64,000 nucleotides of DNA from Bacteroidales bacterium (GTDB lineage: Bacteria > Bacteroidota > Bacteroidia > Bacteroidales > UBA1556), in contig JAMOQI010000036.1 of assembly GCA_027064095.1 (NCBI GenBank), positions 31,812 to 95,811 on the forward strand, given 5' to 3'. Each line of letters opens with the position of its first letter. The stretch's first letter is position 1. The notes under the pieces were generated by a model. That model was not told the origin of the DNA. It saw only the letters and a list, made by a program, of their open reading frames with translations, and made no database searches. Made by a program: the position numbers and the translations under genes. Below are positions 47,943-57,440 of this stretch, piece by piece.

Positions 47943-49181
47943 ATGAAAGTTTTAAATTTTAAAAATGTACTTAAATTAAGTAGTGTATTGGTGCTGTTAG
48001 CAATGGTTACTTTTACTGCTTGTACTAAAGATCCCGATCCAGAACCAGAACCTGTGGTTGTTCTTGACGGTATCTATGTTAAAGGTGATGCTGTAGCTTT
48101 TTCTGATTTTAACGAAAAAGCAATGATGTCTTCTACAAAAAATGAAGTAGGGCAAGTTGACCGTGCTTCACTAATGGAATTATATATTGCTGTTAAAGCA
48201 ACTGGCGGATTTAATATTGTAAAAGTAGCTGGCTCTACTAAAACTGTTTATGGTCCTGCTTCTGACTTTGCTGAAGTAACTAATCCAACAAACGATGAGC
48301 CTCATTCCGGTGTTTTCTTTCGCGGTGGCATAGAAGAATCTTCTGCTAAATTTACTGTTCCTGAGGATGGTTTTTACCATGTTGTATTTGATACAGACTT
48401 AAATAAAGTTGTAGTGGCTCGTGTTCATTGGGGTATTATTGGTGCCGCAACTGCTAATGGTTGGGGTGGTTCAACTGAACTTGTTGAGTCCGCTTTTGAC
48501 CTAAATACTACTACTTGGTCTATTATTGGTACTGAATTACGTAGCGGTGATTGGAAATTACGTTATTCTAACGGTTGGAAAATCGAATTAGATACTACCT
48601 TAGATGATGGTAATGGAAACATTGGTGTGAAAGTTAACACTAACTTTGGTGGTTCTATTGATGATTTGGTTCCTGGTGGAGCTAATATCGTTAATTCTGA
48701 TCCTGGTGTATATGATATTACTTTATCTTATACTTTAGGTTCAGGTTATACTTTAACTGCTACAAAAACTGGCGGACTTCCTTTAACTGACTGGACTGGT
48801 GTAATCTGTGATGCTGTTGGAACTGGTGTAAGTTCTGATAATACTAATGCTGTTCCTGATCCTTCTTCTTGGAACTGGGGAAATAAATTATTAGCTGATG
48901 GAGCTCCTACTAAAGTAGGTGATGTTTATACTTGGACTTGGTCTAATATAGTACTTGAAGCTAACGAAGGTTTTAAACTACGTACAGAAAATGGTGTTGC
49001 TCCTACTACAGGTGGTGCAAACTTTGATGCTGGTTTAGAAGCTGTTGATCATGCTAATAGCTCTGCTAACGTTGATCCTGCTACTTCCGGTAACTTACAA
49101 GTTAATACAAAAGGTACTTATACTATTGTACTTACTATTGATGCTGCAGATAATGATAAAAAAGTTATCACTATCAACTAA
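47943..49181 (+). CDS. SusE/SusF-like starch-binding lipoprotein
   Basis: Lipobox FTAC followed by acidic TKDPDPEPEP; tandem SusE/F-like strands; position after SusD. Confidence 0.8.
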   Translation: MKVLNFKNVLKLSSVLVLLAMVTFTACTKDPDPEPEPVVVLDGIYVKGDAVAFSDFNEKAMMSSTKNEVGQVDRASLMELYIAVKATGGFNIVKVAGSTKTVYGPASDFAEVTNPTNDEPHSGVFFRGGIEESSAKFTVPEDGFYHVVFDTDLNKVVVARVHWGIIGAATANGWGGSTELVESAFDLNTTTWSIIGTELRSGDWKLRYSNGWKIELDTTLDDGNGNIGVKVNTNFGGSIDDLVPGGANIVNSDPGVYDITLSYTLGSGYTLTATKTGGLPLTDWTGVICDAVGTGVSSDNTNAVPDPSSWNWGNKLLADGAPTKVGDVYTWTWSNIVLEANEGFKLRTENGVAPTTGGANFDAGLEAVDHANSSANVDPATSGNLQVNTKGTYTIVLTIDAADNDKKVITIN

Positions 49182-49202
49182 TGTGAGATTAAAATAATTC
49201 TT

Positions 49203-49240
49203 AGAAGCCCCATTTAGCTTTGCTAAATGGGGCTTCTTTA
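49203..49240 (+). terminator. Rho-independent terminator after the SusE-like gene
   Basis: AGAAGCCCCATTTAGC-TTT-GCTAAATGGGGCTTCTTT. Confidence 0.92.
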
Positions 49241-49416
49241 TTATCATAGCTCATACCAAATTAAAAACAAAACTACCGCAAAATTCGTTATCTTTTTATG
49301 TTTTACTTCCTTAAAAAATAAACCGTAACTGAGGCTATGCTTAATTTTTTTAAATTCGTTAAACAAAAAAATATTTAGAATTTATATCGGCACTTTTGCT
49401 TTTAAATTGGTATCAC

Positions 49417-49455
49417 ACTTAATCGTTAGGACTATTTGTGAATAATACTGGTTAA
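49417..49455 (+). repeat. Dispersed intergenic repeat, copy
   Basis: ACTTAATCGTTAGGACTATTTGTGAATAATACTGGTTAA; 33/39 identical to 61410-61448 without gaps by eye. Confidence 0.65.
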
Positions 49456-49736
49456 ATCAACCATCTTAATAATATTTTCGTTGACGACATTTGCCCTTCT
49501 TAACAGTGCTAATATATTAAATAAGTTTTTATATTAGTTTTACAAGTCAATTACTGAAATATTTATGGTATAAATTTATAATTATTTATAATCTTAGTTG
49601 ATTAATTTTATACTTTTAAAACCTTATTATAATTATTGTTATATCTCATAAATTTATGTATTGAATTAATGTAAGATATTATATGTTAAGGTTTAAGTCT
49701 TATTTTGTTTTCTGTGGAACTCCTAAATAATCGTAT

Positions 49737-51569
49737 ATGAAGTTTAGTTTATTAATTGCAATTTTAATATTATTCAATTTATCAGGATTGTCTCAGCGTG
49801 TAGAACCACCATTTTGGTGGATAGGAATGAAGAATCCTAAACTCCAGATATTAGTTTATAATAAAAATATTGCTAATCTAAAACCAGTTATCCACAATTC
49901 TTATATCACTCTCGCAAAAGTTAATAAAACTGAAAATTCTAATTATTTATTCCTTGATATTATCATTGATAAAGATGCGCGTGCCGGGAGTTTTAATATT
50001 GATTTTTATGATGGTAAAGTGAAATCTTATTCTTATAATTATAAGCTAAAATCCAGACGAGAAAATTCTGCACAACGAAAGGGTTTTGGACCGGAAGATG
50101 TTGTTTATTTGCTTATGCCTGATAGGTTTAGTAATGCTAATTTGTCAAATGATAATGTAAAAGGAATGCTTGAGAAGGTTGATAGATTAAATCCTGATGG
50201 GCGTCATGGTGGAGATATAAATGGAATTATTAATCATTTGGATTATTTTCAAAATTTAGGAGTTACCACAATATGGATTAATCCATTGTTAGAGAATAAT
50301 ATGGAAGCGTATTCTTATCATGGTTATGCTATAACCGACTTTTATAAAATAGATGCACGCTTTGGTAGTAATGAAGATTATATTGATTTAGTGCAAAAGG
50401 CTAATTCTAAAAATATTAAAATAGTTATGGATATGGTTTTTAATCATTGTGGTAGCAATCATTGGTGGATAAATGATTTGCCATCTGGTGATTGGATACA
50501 TCATTTTGATAAGTTTACACGTTCCAATTATCGGGGAGAAGCATTGATGGACCCGTATGCTTCAAATATTGACAGGCAGATAATGCATGATGGTTGGTTT
50601 GATAATACTATGCCGGATTTGAATCAGAGAAATCCTTTTCTGGCGAATTATCTGATACAGAATAGTATTTGGTGGATAGAGTATGCTGACCTTGGAGGTA
50701 TTAGAATGGATACTTATCCATATGCCGACCAGGAGTTTATGGTAAAATGGGTGGAGGCTGTTTACAAGGAATATCCAAATTTTAATATCGTTGGTGAAGC
50801 CTGGTTGCAAACAATCAGTCATACAGCTTATTTCCAATCTACAACATTTCCTGGCAGTAAAATGCCCGGCAAACTACACTCAGTAACGGACTTCCCTTTG
50901 TGTTATGCTGTTAATAATTCCTTAAATGAACAAGATTCCTGGACCAATGGAATGGCTAAATTATATATGACCTTAAGTCAGGATTTTGTTTATTCTAATG
51001 CTGATAGTAATCTAATATTTTTAGATAATCACGATATTAATCGCTTTGCTACTAATATAAATTCTGACTATGATAAATGGAAAATGGGAATGACTTTTCT
51101 AATGACAACTCGTGGTATTCCAATGATTTATTATGGAGGAGAATTTATGATGACTGGTGATAAATCTAAAGGCGATGCCAGTTTGCGCAAAGATTTTCCC
51201 GGAGGATGGGATGGAGATTCCGTTAATGTGTTTGAAAATAAAAATATGAGTAAACTTCAAGTGGAGTCTTTGGATTTTACAAAGAAATTACTAAAACTTC
51301 GAAATGAGCATAAAGCATTACAAACGGGTAAATTAACTCAGTATATACCAGAGAATAGTGTATATGTTTACTTTAGATATAACGATTCAGAATGCTTTAT
51401 GATTGTTATGAATAATTCTGACAAAGAAAGCATATTAAAATTACCGAGATTTAAAGAGTCATTTGAAAATTATTCCGGTATACGAGCTCCAGGTAAGAAA
51501 GAGATTGATAAAATTCCTCCTCAGCTAATTATACCATCTAAGTCTGCATTGATATATGAATTTATATAA
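49737..51569 (+). CDS. GH13 neopullulanase/cyclomaltodextrinase-like enzyme (SusA-like)
   Basis: N-terminal EPPFWWIGMKNPKLQILVY (cyclomaltodextrinase N-domain-like); catalytic motifs DMVFNHCG, GGIRMDTYPY, VGEAWL, FLDNHDINR. Confidence 0.9.
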   Translation: MKFSLLIAILILFNLSGLSQRVEPPFWWIGMKNPKLQILVYNKNIANLKPVIHNSYITLAKVNKTENSNYLFLDIIIDKDARAGSFNIDFYDGKVKSYSYNYKLKSRRENSAQRKGFGPEDVVYLLMPDRFSNANLSNDNVKGMLEKVDRLNPDGRHGGDINGIINHLDYFQNLGVTTIWINPLLENNMEAYSYHGYAITDFYKIDARFGSNEDYIDLVQKANSKNIKIVMDMVFNHCGSNHWWINDLPSGDWIHHFDKFTRSNYRGEALMDPYASNIDRQIMHDGWFDNTMPDLNQRNPFLANYLIQNSIWWIEYADLGGIRMDTYPYADQEFMVKWVEAVYKEYPNFNIVGEAWLQTISHTAYFQSTTFPGSKMPGKLHSVTDFPLCYAVNNSLNEQDSWTNGMAKLYMTLSQDFVYSNADSNLIFLDNHDINRFATNINSDYDKWKMGMTFLMTTRGIPMIYYGGEFMMTGDKSKGDASLRKDFPGGWDGDSVNVFENKNMSKLQVESLDFTKKLLKLRNEHKALQTGKLTQYIPENSVYVYFRYNDSECFMIVMNNSDKESILKLPRFKESFENYSGIRAPGKKEIDKIPPQLIIPSKSALIYEFI

Positions 51570-51576
51570 TATTAAA

Positions 51577-53943
51577 ATGATAAAAGTTTCTATTGCCGCT
51601 CTGATAATTATACTTGGCTTGCTAACTTCATGTACTCATGAAAAGGAGCCATTTCTAAATAAATATGAGGCTCCTATAATGGTTCAAAATTTAGATTATG
51701 GAACGAATATTCTACACTTATCAGATTTTATTTCTGATATAAACCGTATAGACTCGGTAGTTATTGATGGAGTAAAAATTCCCTTTTACCAATCAAAGAG
51801 GCTTATAGAATTCCAGGCTGATGAGTTTAAAAAACCATTATTGAAAATGGATATATGGATGAACTCTATTTCTACTGAGGTAATTTTGAAAAAGTCTTCA
51901 AAGAAAAAAGTAATGCTTAGCTTTAATCCACATGGTAAAAAGTATAAATCGGTACAAATAGCAGGTGTGTTTAATGGCTGGACACCTTCGCGTACATTAT
52001 TAGAGTGGCATGATACTGCCTGGCAGCAAGTTGTTTTTCTGGAGGATGGTAAATATCCATATCAGGTTGTTCTGGATGGTGAATGGATGCTTGACCCTGA
52101 TAATGATGTTACTGCTCCAAATGGACAAGGGGGATTAAATTCTGTATTAGTTGTAGGAGAAGATAATTTTGATAAACTTCCTAAACTTATTCCATTCTCA
52201 AAACAAAATGATAGTATAACCTTGGTTGTCCATAATAATCCGGAGCAATTAATGATGTTTTGGAATAATACAGAAATAGAAATTCCGGCTAATGCAAGAA
52301 ATAAATGGCAATTGAAGGTGAAAATACCTGAGCAAGCAAGAAACTATAAACTTTCATATTTGAGATTCTACTCGTCTAATAATTTTGGCACCGGTAATGA
52401 TGTTCTTATACCATTAGTCAAGGGGAAAGTAGTTGCAAATATTAAGCAATTACCACGTACAGCATGGCAAACAAATATTCTTTATAACGTTTTTATAGAT
52501 AGGTTTATAGATGGTGATTCTGTAAATAATAATCCTCTTCCCGATAGCATAGTGTTGCCAAAAGCTAACTATATGGGTGGTGATATGAAGGGAGTTATTA
52601 TTGCTGAAAATAATGGCTATTTTGATAGCTTGGGAGTAAATTCTCTTTGGCTTTCTCCGGTAGTTAAAAATACAGAAGGAGCCTATGGTTTTTGGCCTAA
52701 TCCGAAAACAAAATTCTCTGCATATCATGGATATTGGCCAACATCTTTTACACAAGTTAATCCTCATTTTGGTGATTCACATCAGCTTAAAACATTGGTA
52801 GAAGTAGCCCATAATAATAATATGAATATTTTCCTTGATATGGTTGCCAATCATGTTCATAAAGAACATCCATATTATATTGAACATCCTGACTGTGCTA
52901 CAAAATTGGAACTTCCTGATGGGAGTTTAAATTTAGAACGGTGGGATGAATATCGTCTTACAACGTGGTTTGATAAGTTTTTGCCAACATTGGATTTGGA
53001 AAGATCTGAGGTTGCCGAAATGCTTGCTGATTCTACTGTTTGGTGGGTGCAGGAATATGGTATTGATGGTTTCCGTTTTGATGCAGCTAAACATATTCCT
53101 TTGAGTTTCTGGCGGATTCTTACCAGAGAATTAAAGGATTCAGTGATTTTACCACAAAATAAACCATTATATCAACTTGGAGAGACATATGGTAGTAGCG
53201 AACTTATTGGTAGCTATATTAGTAACGGTTTGTTAGATGCTCAGTTCGATTTTAATGTTTATGATGCAGCTTTGAGTGGTTTTGCGGCAAATCAGCCTTT
53301 AAGTGGAATAGCAGATAAATTGAAGCAAAGTCTTAGAGCCTATGGCTATCACAATGTAATGGCTAATATTACTGGCAATCAAGACAAAGGAAGGTTTATT
53401 TCTTATGCGGGTGGAGACTTGCATTTTGATGAAGATGCTAAAGTAGCCGGTTGGACACGAGATATTGAGGTAGGAGATAAGATTGGATATAAAAAATTAC
53501 AGATGCTGATGGCTTTTAATATGACAATCCCGGGAGTACCGGTTATTTATTATGGTGATGAGTTTGGTATGCCCGGTGGGAATGACCCCGATTGTAGAAG
53601 AATGATGCGCTTTGGAAATAGTCTTAACGACTTTGAAAAGGAAAACCTTGAGATAACTAAAAAGTTAGGTAAAATTAGGAAATCGAATATGGCTTTGATG
53701 TATGGTGATATTTGTTATATCGAATCTTCAGATTATACTTTGAGCTATGCCCGCAGGTATTTTGATCAATATGCTTGGGTAGGTTTTAATAATTCTGATA
53801 CGGTAAAATTGTTTACTATAAACTTAGCTCCTGATATTCAACCTTATCAACTTGAGAGTAACTTTGGTAATGAAATAATAATTAATGTTGATACTGTACA
53901 AATAAAGATTCCAGCTTATTCTTTCGAAATTCTAAATCTATAA
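51577..53943 (+). CDS. GH13 alpha-amylase family lipoprotein with CBM48-like segment
   Basis: Lipobox LTSC; VQIAGVFNGWTPSRTLLEWHDTAWQQVVFLEDGKYPYQVVLDGEW; GH13 DMVANHVH, IDGFRFDAAKH, LGETYG, TGNQDKGR. Track start 51556 overlaps the previous gene; ATG at 51577 preferred. Confidence 0.9.
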   Translation: MIKVSIAALIIILGLLTSCTHEKEPFLNKYEAPIMVQNLDYGTNILHLSDFISDINRIDSVVIDGVKIPFYQSKRLIEFQADEFKKPLLKMDIWMNSISTEVILKKSSKKKVMLSFNPHGKKYKSVQIAGVFNGWTPSRTLLEWHDTAWQQVVFLEDGKYPYQVVLDGEWMLDPDNDVTAPNGQGGLNSVLVVGEDNFDKLPKLIPFSKQNDSITLVVHNNPEQLMMFWNNTEIEIPANARNKWQLKVKIPEQARNYKLSYLRFYSSNNFGTGNDVLIPLVKGKVVANIKQLPRTAWQTNILYNVFIDRFIDGDSVNNNPLPDSIVLPKANYMGGDMKGVIIAENNGYFDSLGVNSLWLSPVVKNTEGAYGFWPNPKTKFSAYHGYWPTSFTQVNPHFGDSHQLKTLVEVAHNNNMNIFLDMVANHVHKEHPYYIEHPDCATKLELPDGSLNLERWDEYRLTTWFDKFLPTLDLERSEVAEMLADSTVWWVQEYGIDGFRFDAAKHIPLSFWRILTRELKDSVILPQNKPLYQLGETYGSSELIGSYISNGLLDAQFDFNVYDAALSGFAANQPLSGIADKLKQSLRAYGYHNVMANITGNQDKGRFISYAGGDLHFDEDAKVAGWTRDIEVGDKIGYKKLQMLMAFNMTIPGVPVIYYGDEFGMPGGNDPDCRRMMRFGNSLNDFEKENLEITKKLGKIRKSNMALMYGDICYIESSDYTLSYARRYFDQYAWVGFNNSDTVKLFTINLAPDIQPYQLESNFGNEIIINVDTVQIKIPAYSFEILNL

Positions 53944-53948
53944 ATACA

Positions 53949-55319
53949 ATGAAAAAAAATATTTTAATGTTACTTTTGTTCCCTTTTATGATGGTATCAT
54001 GTAATAATACGCAAACATCTGATAATCAAACTATGACAATTAACAAAAAACAGAAATTAGAACACCTGGATTGGACGAAGCATTCGAATATTTACGAAGT
54101 AAATATTCGCCAATACACTGTGGAAGGTACTTTTAATGCTTTTGATAAACATTTAGACAGACTTGCAAAAATGGGAGTTGATATCCTTTGGCTAATGCCA
54201 ATAAGTCCAATTGGAGAAAAGAATAGAAAAGGAAGCCTTGGTTCATATTATTCTATTAAAGATTACAGAGGAATAAATCCTGAGTTTGGAACAATGGAAG
54301 ATTTTAAAAATTTGGTAAATCATGCTCATAAGCTTGGAATGCATTTAATAATAGACTGGGTAGCAAATCATACTGCTTGGGACCATCCTTGGGTAAAAGA
54401 TCATCCGGAATGGTATCGACATGATTCAGAGGGAAATATAGAGTCTCCGTTTGATTGGACTGATGTAGTAGCATTGAATTACGAAAATCATGAGCTGTGG
54501 AAAGCTATGGCTAATGAAATGAAGTTCTGGCTTACCAATGCTGATATTGACGGTTTTCGTTGTGATGTAGCAATGCTCGTAAAAACTGAATTCTGGGATA
54601 GTGCAAGAGTTGAGTTAGATAAAGTTAAGCCTGTATTTATGCTGGCAGAGGCTGAATTGCCGGAGCATCATTTTCATGCATTTGATATGTCTTATGCGTG
54701 GGAAATGCACCATGTGTTTGCCGATGTAGCCTCAGGGAAAAAGCCTGCTACTGTTTTGAATGATAGGATAATACAAGATCGTCAACTTTTTAATACTGAC
54801 GATTATCGTATGCAATTTACTACTAACCACGATGAAAATACATGGAATGGTACAGAATACGAAAAGATGGGAGATGGTGCTAAAATTATGGCTGTTTTGA
54901 CATTTGTAATTCCGGGTATGCCATTGATTTACAGTGGGCAAGAGGCTGCCAATAAAAAGCGTCTGCGTTTCTTCGATAAAGATACATTAAACTGGGATTC
55001 CATTCCTTTAGCCGATTTTTATAAAAATCTTATAGATCTGAAAAATGAAAATAGTGCTTTATGGAATGGCGATTTTGGAGGCTCTTACCTCGAATTACCA
55101 ACAAATTGTCCGGAGCATGTTTTTGCTTTTGTTAGGGAAAAGGATAATAATAGAGTAGTTTTTGTTGGTAATATGAGTGATATCTCTCAAAATATTAAAA
55201 TTAGCTTTGGCGATTTTGCCGGTCAGTATCAGGATTGGTTTACTAAGGATAATGTTGAATTTATTGATACCAATGATTTTGTATTAGAACCTTGGCAATA
55301 TAATATATTTGTAAAATAG
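53949..55319 (+). CDS. GH13 alpha-amylase family lipoprotein
   Basis: Lipobox MVSC; YEVNIRQYTVEGTFNAFDKHLDRLAKMGVDILWLMPI; DWVANHTA, IDGFRCDVAM, LAEAE, TNHDENTWNG. Confidence 0.92.
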   Translation: MKKNILMLLLFPFMMVSCNNTQTSDNQTMTINKKQKLEHLDWTKHSNIYEVNIRQYTVEGTFNAFDKHLDRLAKMGVDILWLMPISPIGEKNRKGSLGSYYSIKDYRGINPEFGTMEDFKNLVNHAHKLGMHLIIDWVANHTAWDHPWVKDHPEWYRHDSEGNIESPFDWTDVVALNYENHELWKAMANEMKFWLTNADIDGFRCDVAMLVKTEFWDSARVELDKVKPVFMLAEAELPEHHFHAFDMSYAWEMHHVFADVASGKKPATVLNDRIIQDRQLFNTDDYRMQFTTNHDENTWNGTEYEKMGDGAKIMAVLTFVIPGMPLIYSGQEAANKKRLRFFDKDTLNWDSIPLADFYKNLIDLKNENSALWNGDFGGSYLELPTNCPEHVFAFVREKDNNRVVFVGNMSDISQNIKISFGDFAGQYQDWFTKDNVEFIDTNDFVLEPWQYNIFVK

Positions 55320-55430
55320 AAGCTTTAGGTTAAGAATATATCAATATTTTATGGTATAAAAAAACGGAAGACTTTATAATAAGTAATAAGCTTTAGTACA
55401 GAGTGTAGTAAAATTCAGTATGTAAATAAA

Positions 55431-55467
55431 ATAAAAAAGCCTAACTGACTGAAAGTCAATTAGGCTT
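55431..55467 (-). terminator. Terminator downstream of tRNA-Leu
   Basis: Minus strand AAGCCTAATTGAC-TTTC-AGTCAGTTAGGCTTTTTT. Confidence 0.85.
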
Positions 55468-55468
55468 G

Positions 55469-55553
55469 TACTCGGAGCGGGACTTGAACCCGCACGAGCG
55501 CAATGCTCATTGGATTTTAAGTCCAACGTGTCTACCAATTCCACCATCCGAGC
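55469..55553 (-). tRNA. tRNA-Leu (anticodon TAA)
   Basis: Minus strand GCTCGGATGGTGGAATTGGTAGACACG; anticodon stem TTGGA-CTTAAAA-TCCAA; variable arm; GGGTTCAAGTCCCGCTCCGAGT. Confidence 0.97.
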
Positions 55554-55567
55554 AGAATTCTTCGCAA

Positions 55568-55593
55568 TAAAAAAGCGGTATTACCGCTTTTTT
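55568..55593 (-). terminator. Hairpin terminator between tRNA-Gly and tRNA-Leu
   Basis: AAAAAAGCGGTATTACCGCTTTTTT, symmetric. Confidence 0.75.
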
Positions 55594-55602
55594 ATAAAGG
55601 TG

Positions 55603-55675
55603 AGCGGAAAACGGGACTCGAACCCGCGACCCTGACCTTGGCAAGGTCATGCTCTACCAACTGAGCTATTTCCGC
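55603..55675 (-). tRNA. tRNA-Gly (anticodon GCC)
   Basis: Minus strand GCGGAAATAGCTCAGTTGGTAGAGCATGACCTTGCCAAGGTCAGGGTCGCGGGTTCGAGTCCCGTTTTCCGC. Confidence 0.97.
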
Positions 55676-55714
55676 ATAATCTCAAAGAACTTCTGTTATT
55701 AATTTTTGAGGCTG

Positions 55715-55743
55715 CAAATATACATCTTTTTTGAGTTTTCAAA
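55715..55743 (-). promoter_or_regulatory. Bacteroidetes-type promoter for tRNA-Gly
   Basis: Minus strand TTTG-N17-TATATTTG followed by CAGCCT; spacer slightly short. Confidence 0.55.
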
Positions 55744-56182
55744 TCCTTTTTTTTAAAAAAATATATTTTTTTTTATTATAATTTATAATGAACACTATTT
55801 TAGTTAATTATATTTGATATTGTTTATTATTTTTTTAAAGATTCTTTCTCGGAAAATTTATTTGGACAATATATGTATTCTGCATTAATAATGTATTTTG
55901 CTTCGCTATTGTATAAATAATAAGAGTTAAATAATATTTTTTGTATTTAATTGTTTCTCTGTTGATAAATAAACACATTATAAATTAGAAAATTGTATTT
56001 TCCGGTTTAATCGGCACTATGATATTATTTTTATTCCATGTTTATATAAAATGATTTTTTGTTAATTTTATTTGCCGGATAGAATTATTATTAAATCCTT
56101 TTAAACAATTGTTATTTAGATCAGTATAAATTTCTAGTTTTGTCATGTGACTTCACATTGCTGAATTAATAAAATTAAACAT

Positions 56183-57364
56183 ATGAAATATATAAAATGT
56201 ATTTTAATTCTTATTTTATTGAATATTTCAATATTCTCTAAAGCTCAGTTTGTAAATGGTTTCAGCGCAGAAGAGGCAACTGATATGATGGCTTTGAATA
56301 ATAGTTTTACTTTTATCAAAGTATTTAATACTGATACTGCTATTGTACCAAAATCTTATGAAAGAATTTATCGTAGTGGAGTTTTTGGCCTGGATAACCA
56401 ATATCAGATATGGAGAAATAACAATTTTGCAGTAATAAGTTTCCGAGGCTCAACTGCTAAGCAGGAAAGTTGGCTTGAGAATTTGTATTCAGCAATGATT
56501 CCTGCAGTAGGGAAGGTAATATTACCCGGTTCTGAAACTGTTGATTATAAATTCGCTTCCGACACTGCAGCTCATGTACATGCCGGTTGGACATTAGGTT
56601 TGCTATTTATGGTAAATGATTTGGTTTATCATATAAATAATCTCAATCATCAAGGTATCTACAATATTATTTTTACCGGCCATAGTCAAGGTGGTGCTTT
56701 GGCTCATCTTGCTAGAGCTTATTTCGAAAATTTACCAAAAGGGAGGATTAGTTCCAAAAATAGATTTAAAACTTATGCTTTTGCCAGTCCAATGCCAGGC
56801 AATAAAGTTTTTGCCAATGAATATAATAAACGTTTCGCTTTTAAGAATACAAGTTATAATATCGTTAATCCAAAGGATATAGTGCCTAGGATGCCTATTA
56901 CATTGTATAATGGTAAAGTCTTTGACCCTGAGCAAATTGGCAATCTTCTTATGAATAGTTCTTTTAGTAATGCTACCGGAATTATAGCTTCAAGGTTAGT
57001 TTCGAAGTGGTTTGTGAAAGACCCAAATGCTTATTATATCAAAAAGGCCGGAATTGAAGTTGAGGAGCAAGTAGAGAAAAAAATTGGTAAAATCGTTATG
57101 CCTAAATACTGTTCTGATCAATCTTATTCTCCATTAGAAAATAGAATGTTCCTTGGTCCTTTTAAAGATGTATTAAGACAACTTAAGGCCGATAGTGTAA
57201 ATATTGATTCTTTGAAATCTATTCCTTTTTATGGAAATAATATGACTATACAAACTGGTAGTTTCGCTCAGCATAAGCCTTTTAACTACTATCTGTATAT
57301 GCTGAAGGAATATTATCCGGATAAATATGTTGCTACTAGAAAGCATTATAGGATTATTGATTAG
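56183..57364 (+). CDS. Lipase class 3 family protein
   Basis: Signal peptide; nucleophile elbow FTGHSQGGALAHLARAYF; FAVISFRGSTAKQESWLENL. Confidence 0.9.
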   Translation: MKYIKCILILILLNISIFSKAQFVNGFSAEEATDMMALNNSFTFIKVFNTDTAIVPKSYERIYRSGVFGLDNQYQIWRNNNFAVISFRGSTAKQESWLENLYSAMIPAVGKVILPGSETVDYKFASDTAAHVHAGWTLGLLFMVNDLVYHINNLNHQGIYNIIFTGHSQGGALAHLARAYFENLPKGRISSKNRFKTYAFASPMPGNKVFANEYNKRFAFKNTSYNIVNPKDIVPRMPITLYNGKVFDPEQIGNLLMNSSFSNATGIIASRLVSKWFVKDPNAYYIKKAGIEVEEQVEKKIGKIVMPKYCSDQSYSPLENRMFLGPFKDVLRQLKADSVNIDSLKSIPFYGNNMTIQTGSFAQHKPFNYYLYMLKEYYPDKYVATRKHYRIID

Positions 57365-57440
57365 TATTGAAATTGGATAAGTTTCTGAGTCTAATTATTA
57401 GTTGATTGTGTGATTGTTATCAGATAAATATTTCGTCAGA

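Noticed and set aside
52450-52767. 105-aa minus ORF within a GH13 gene
   Set aside because: Antisense shadow ORF, no domain.
55433-55675. tRNA-Leu/tRNA-Gly pair as an integration site for a genomic island
   Set aside because: No integrase gene and no duplicated tRNA 3' end seen nearby; the genes look like a normal tRNA unit with two terminators.
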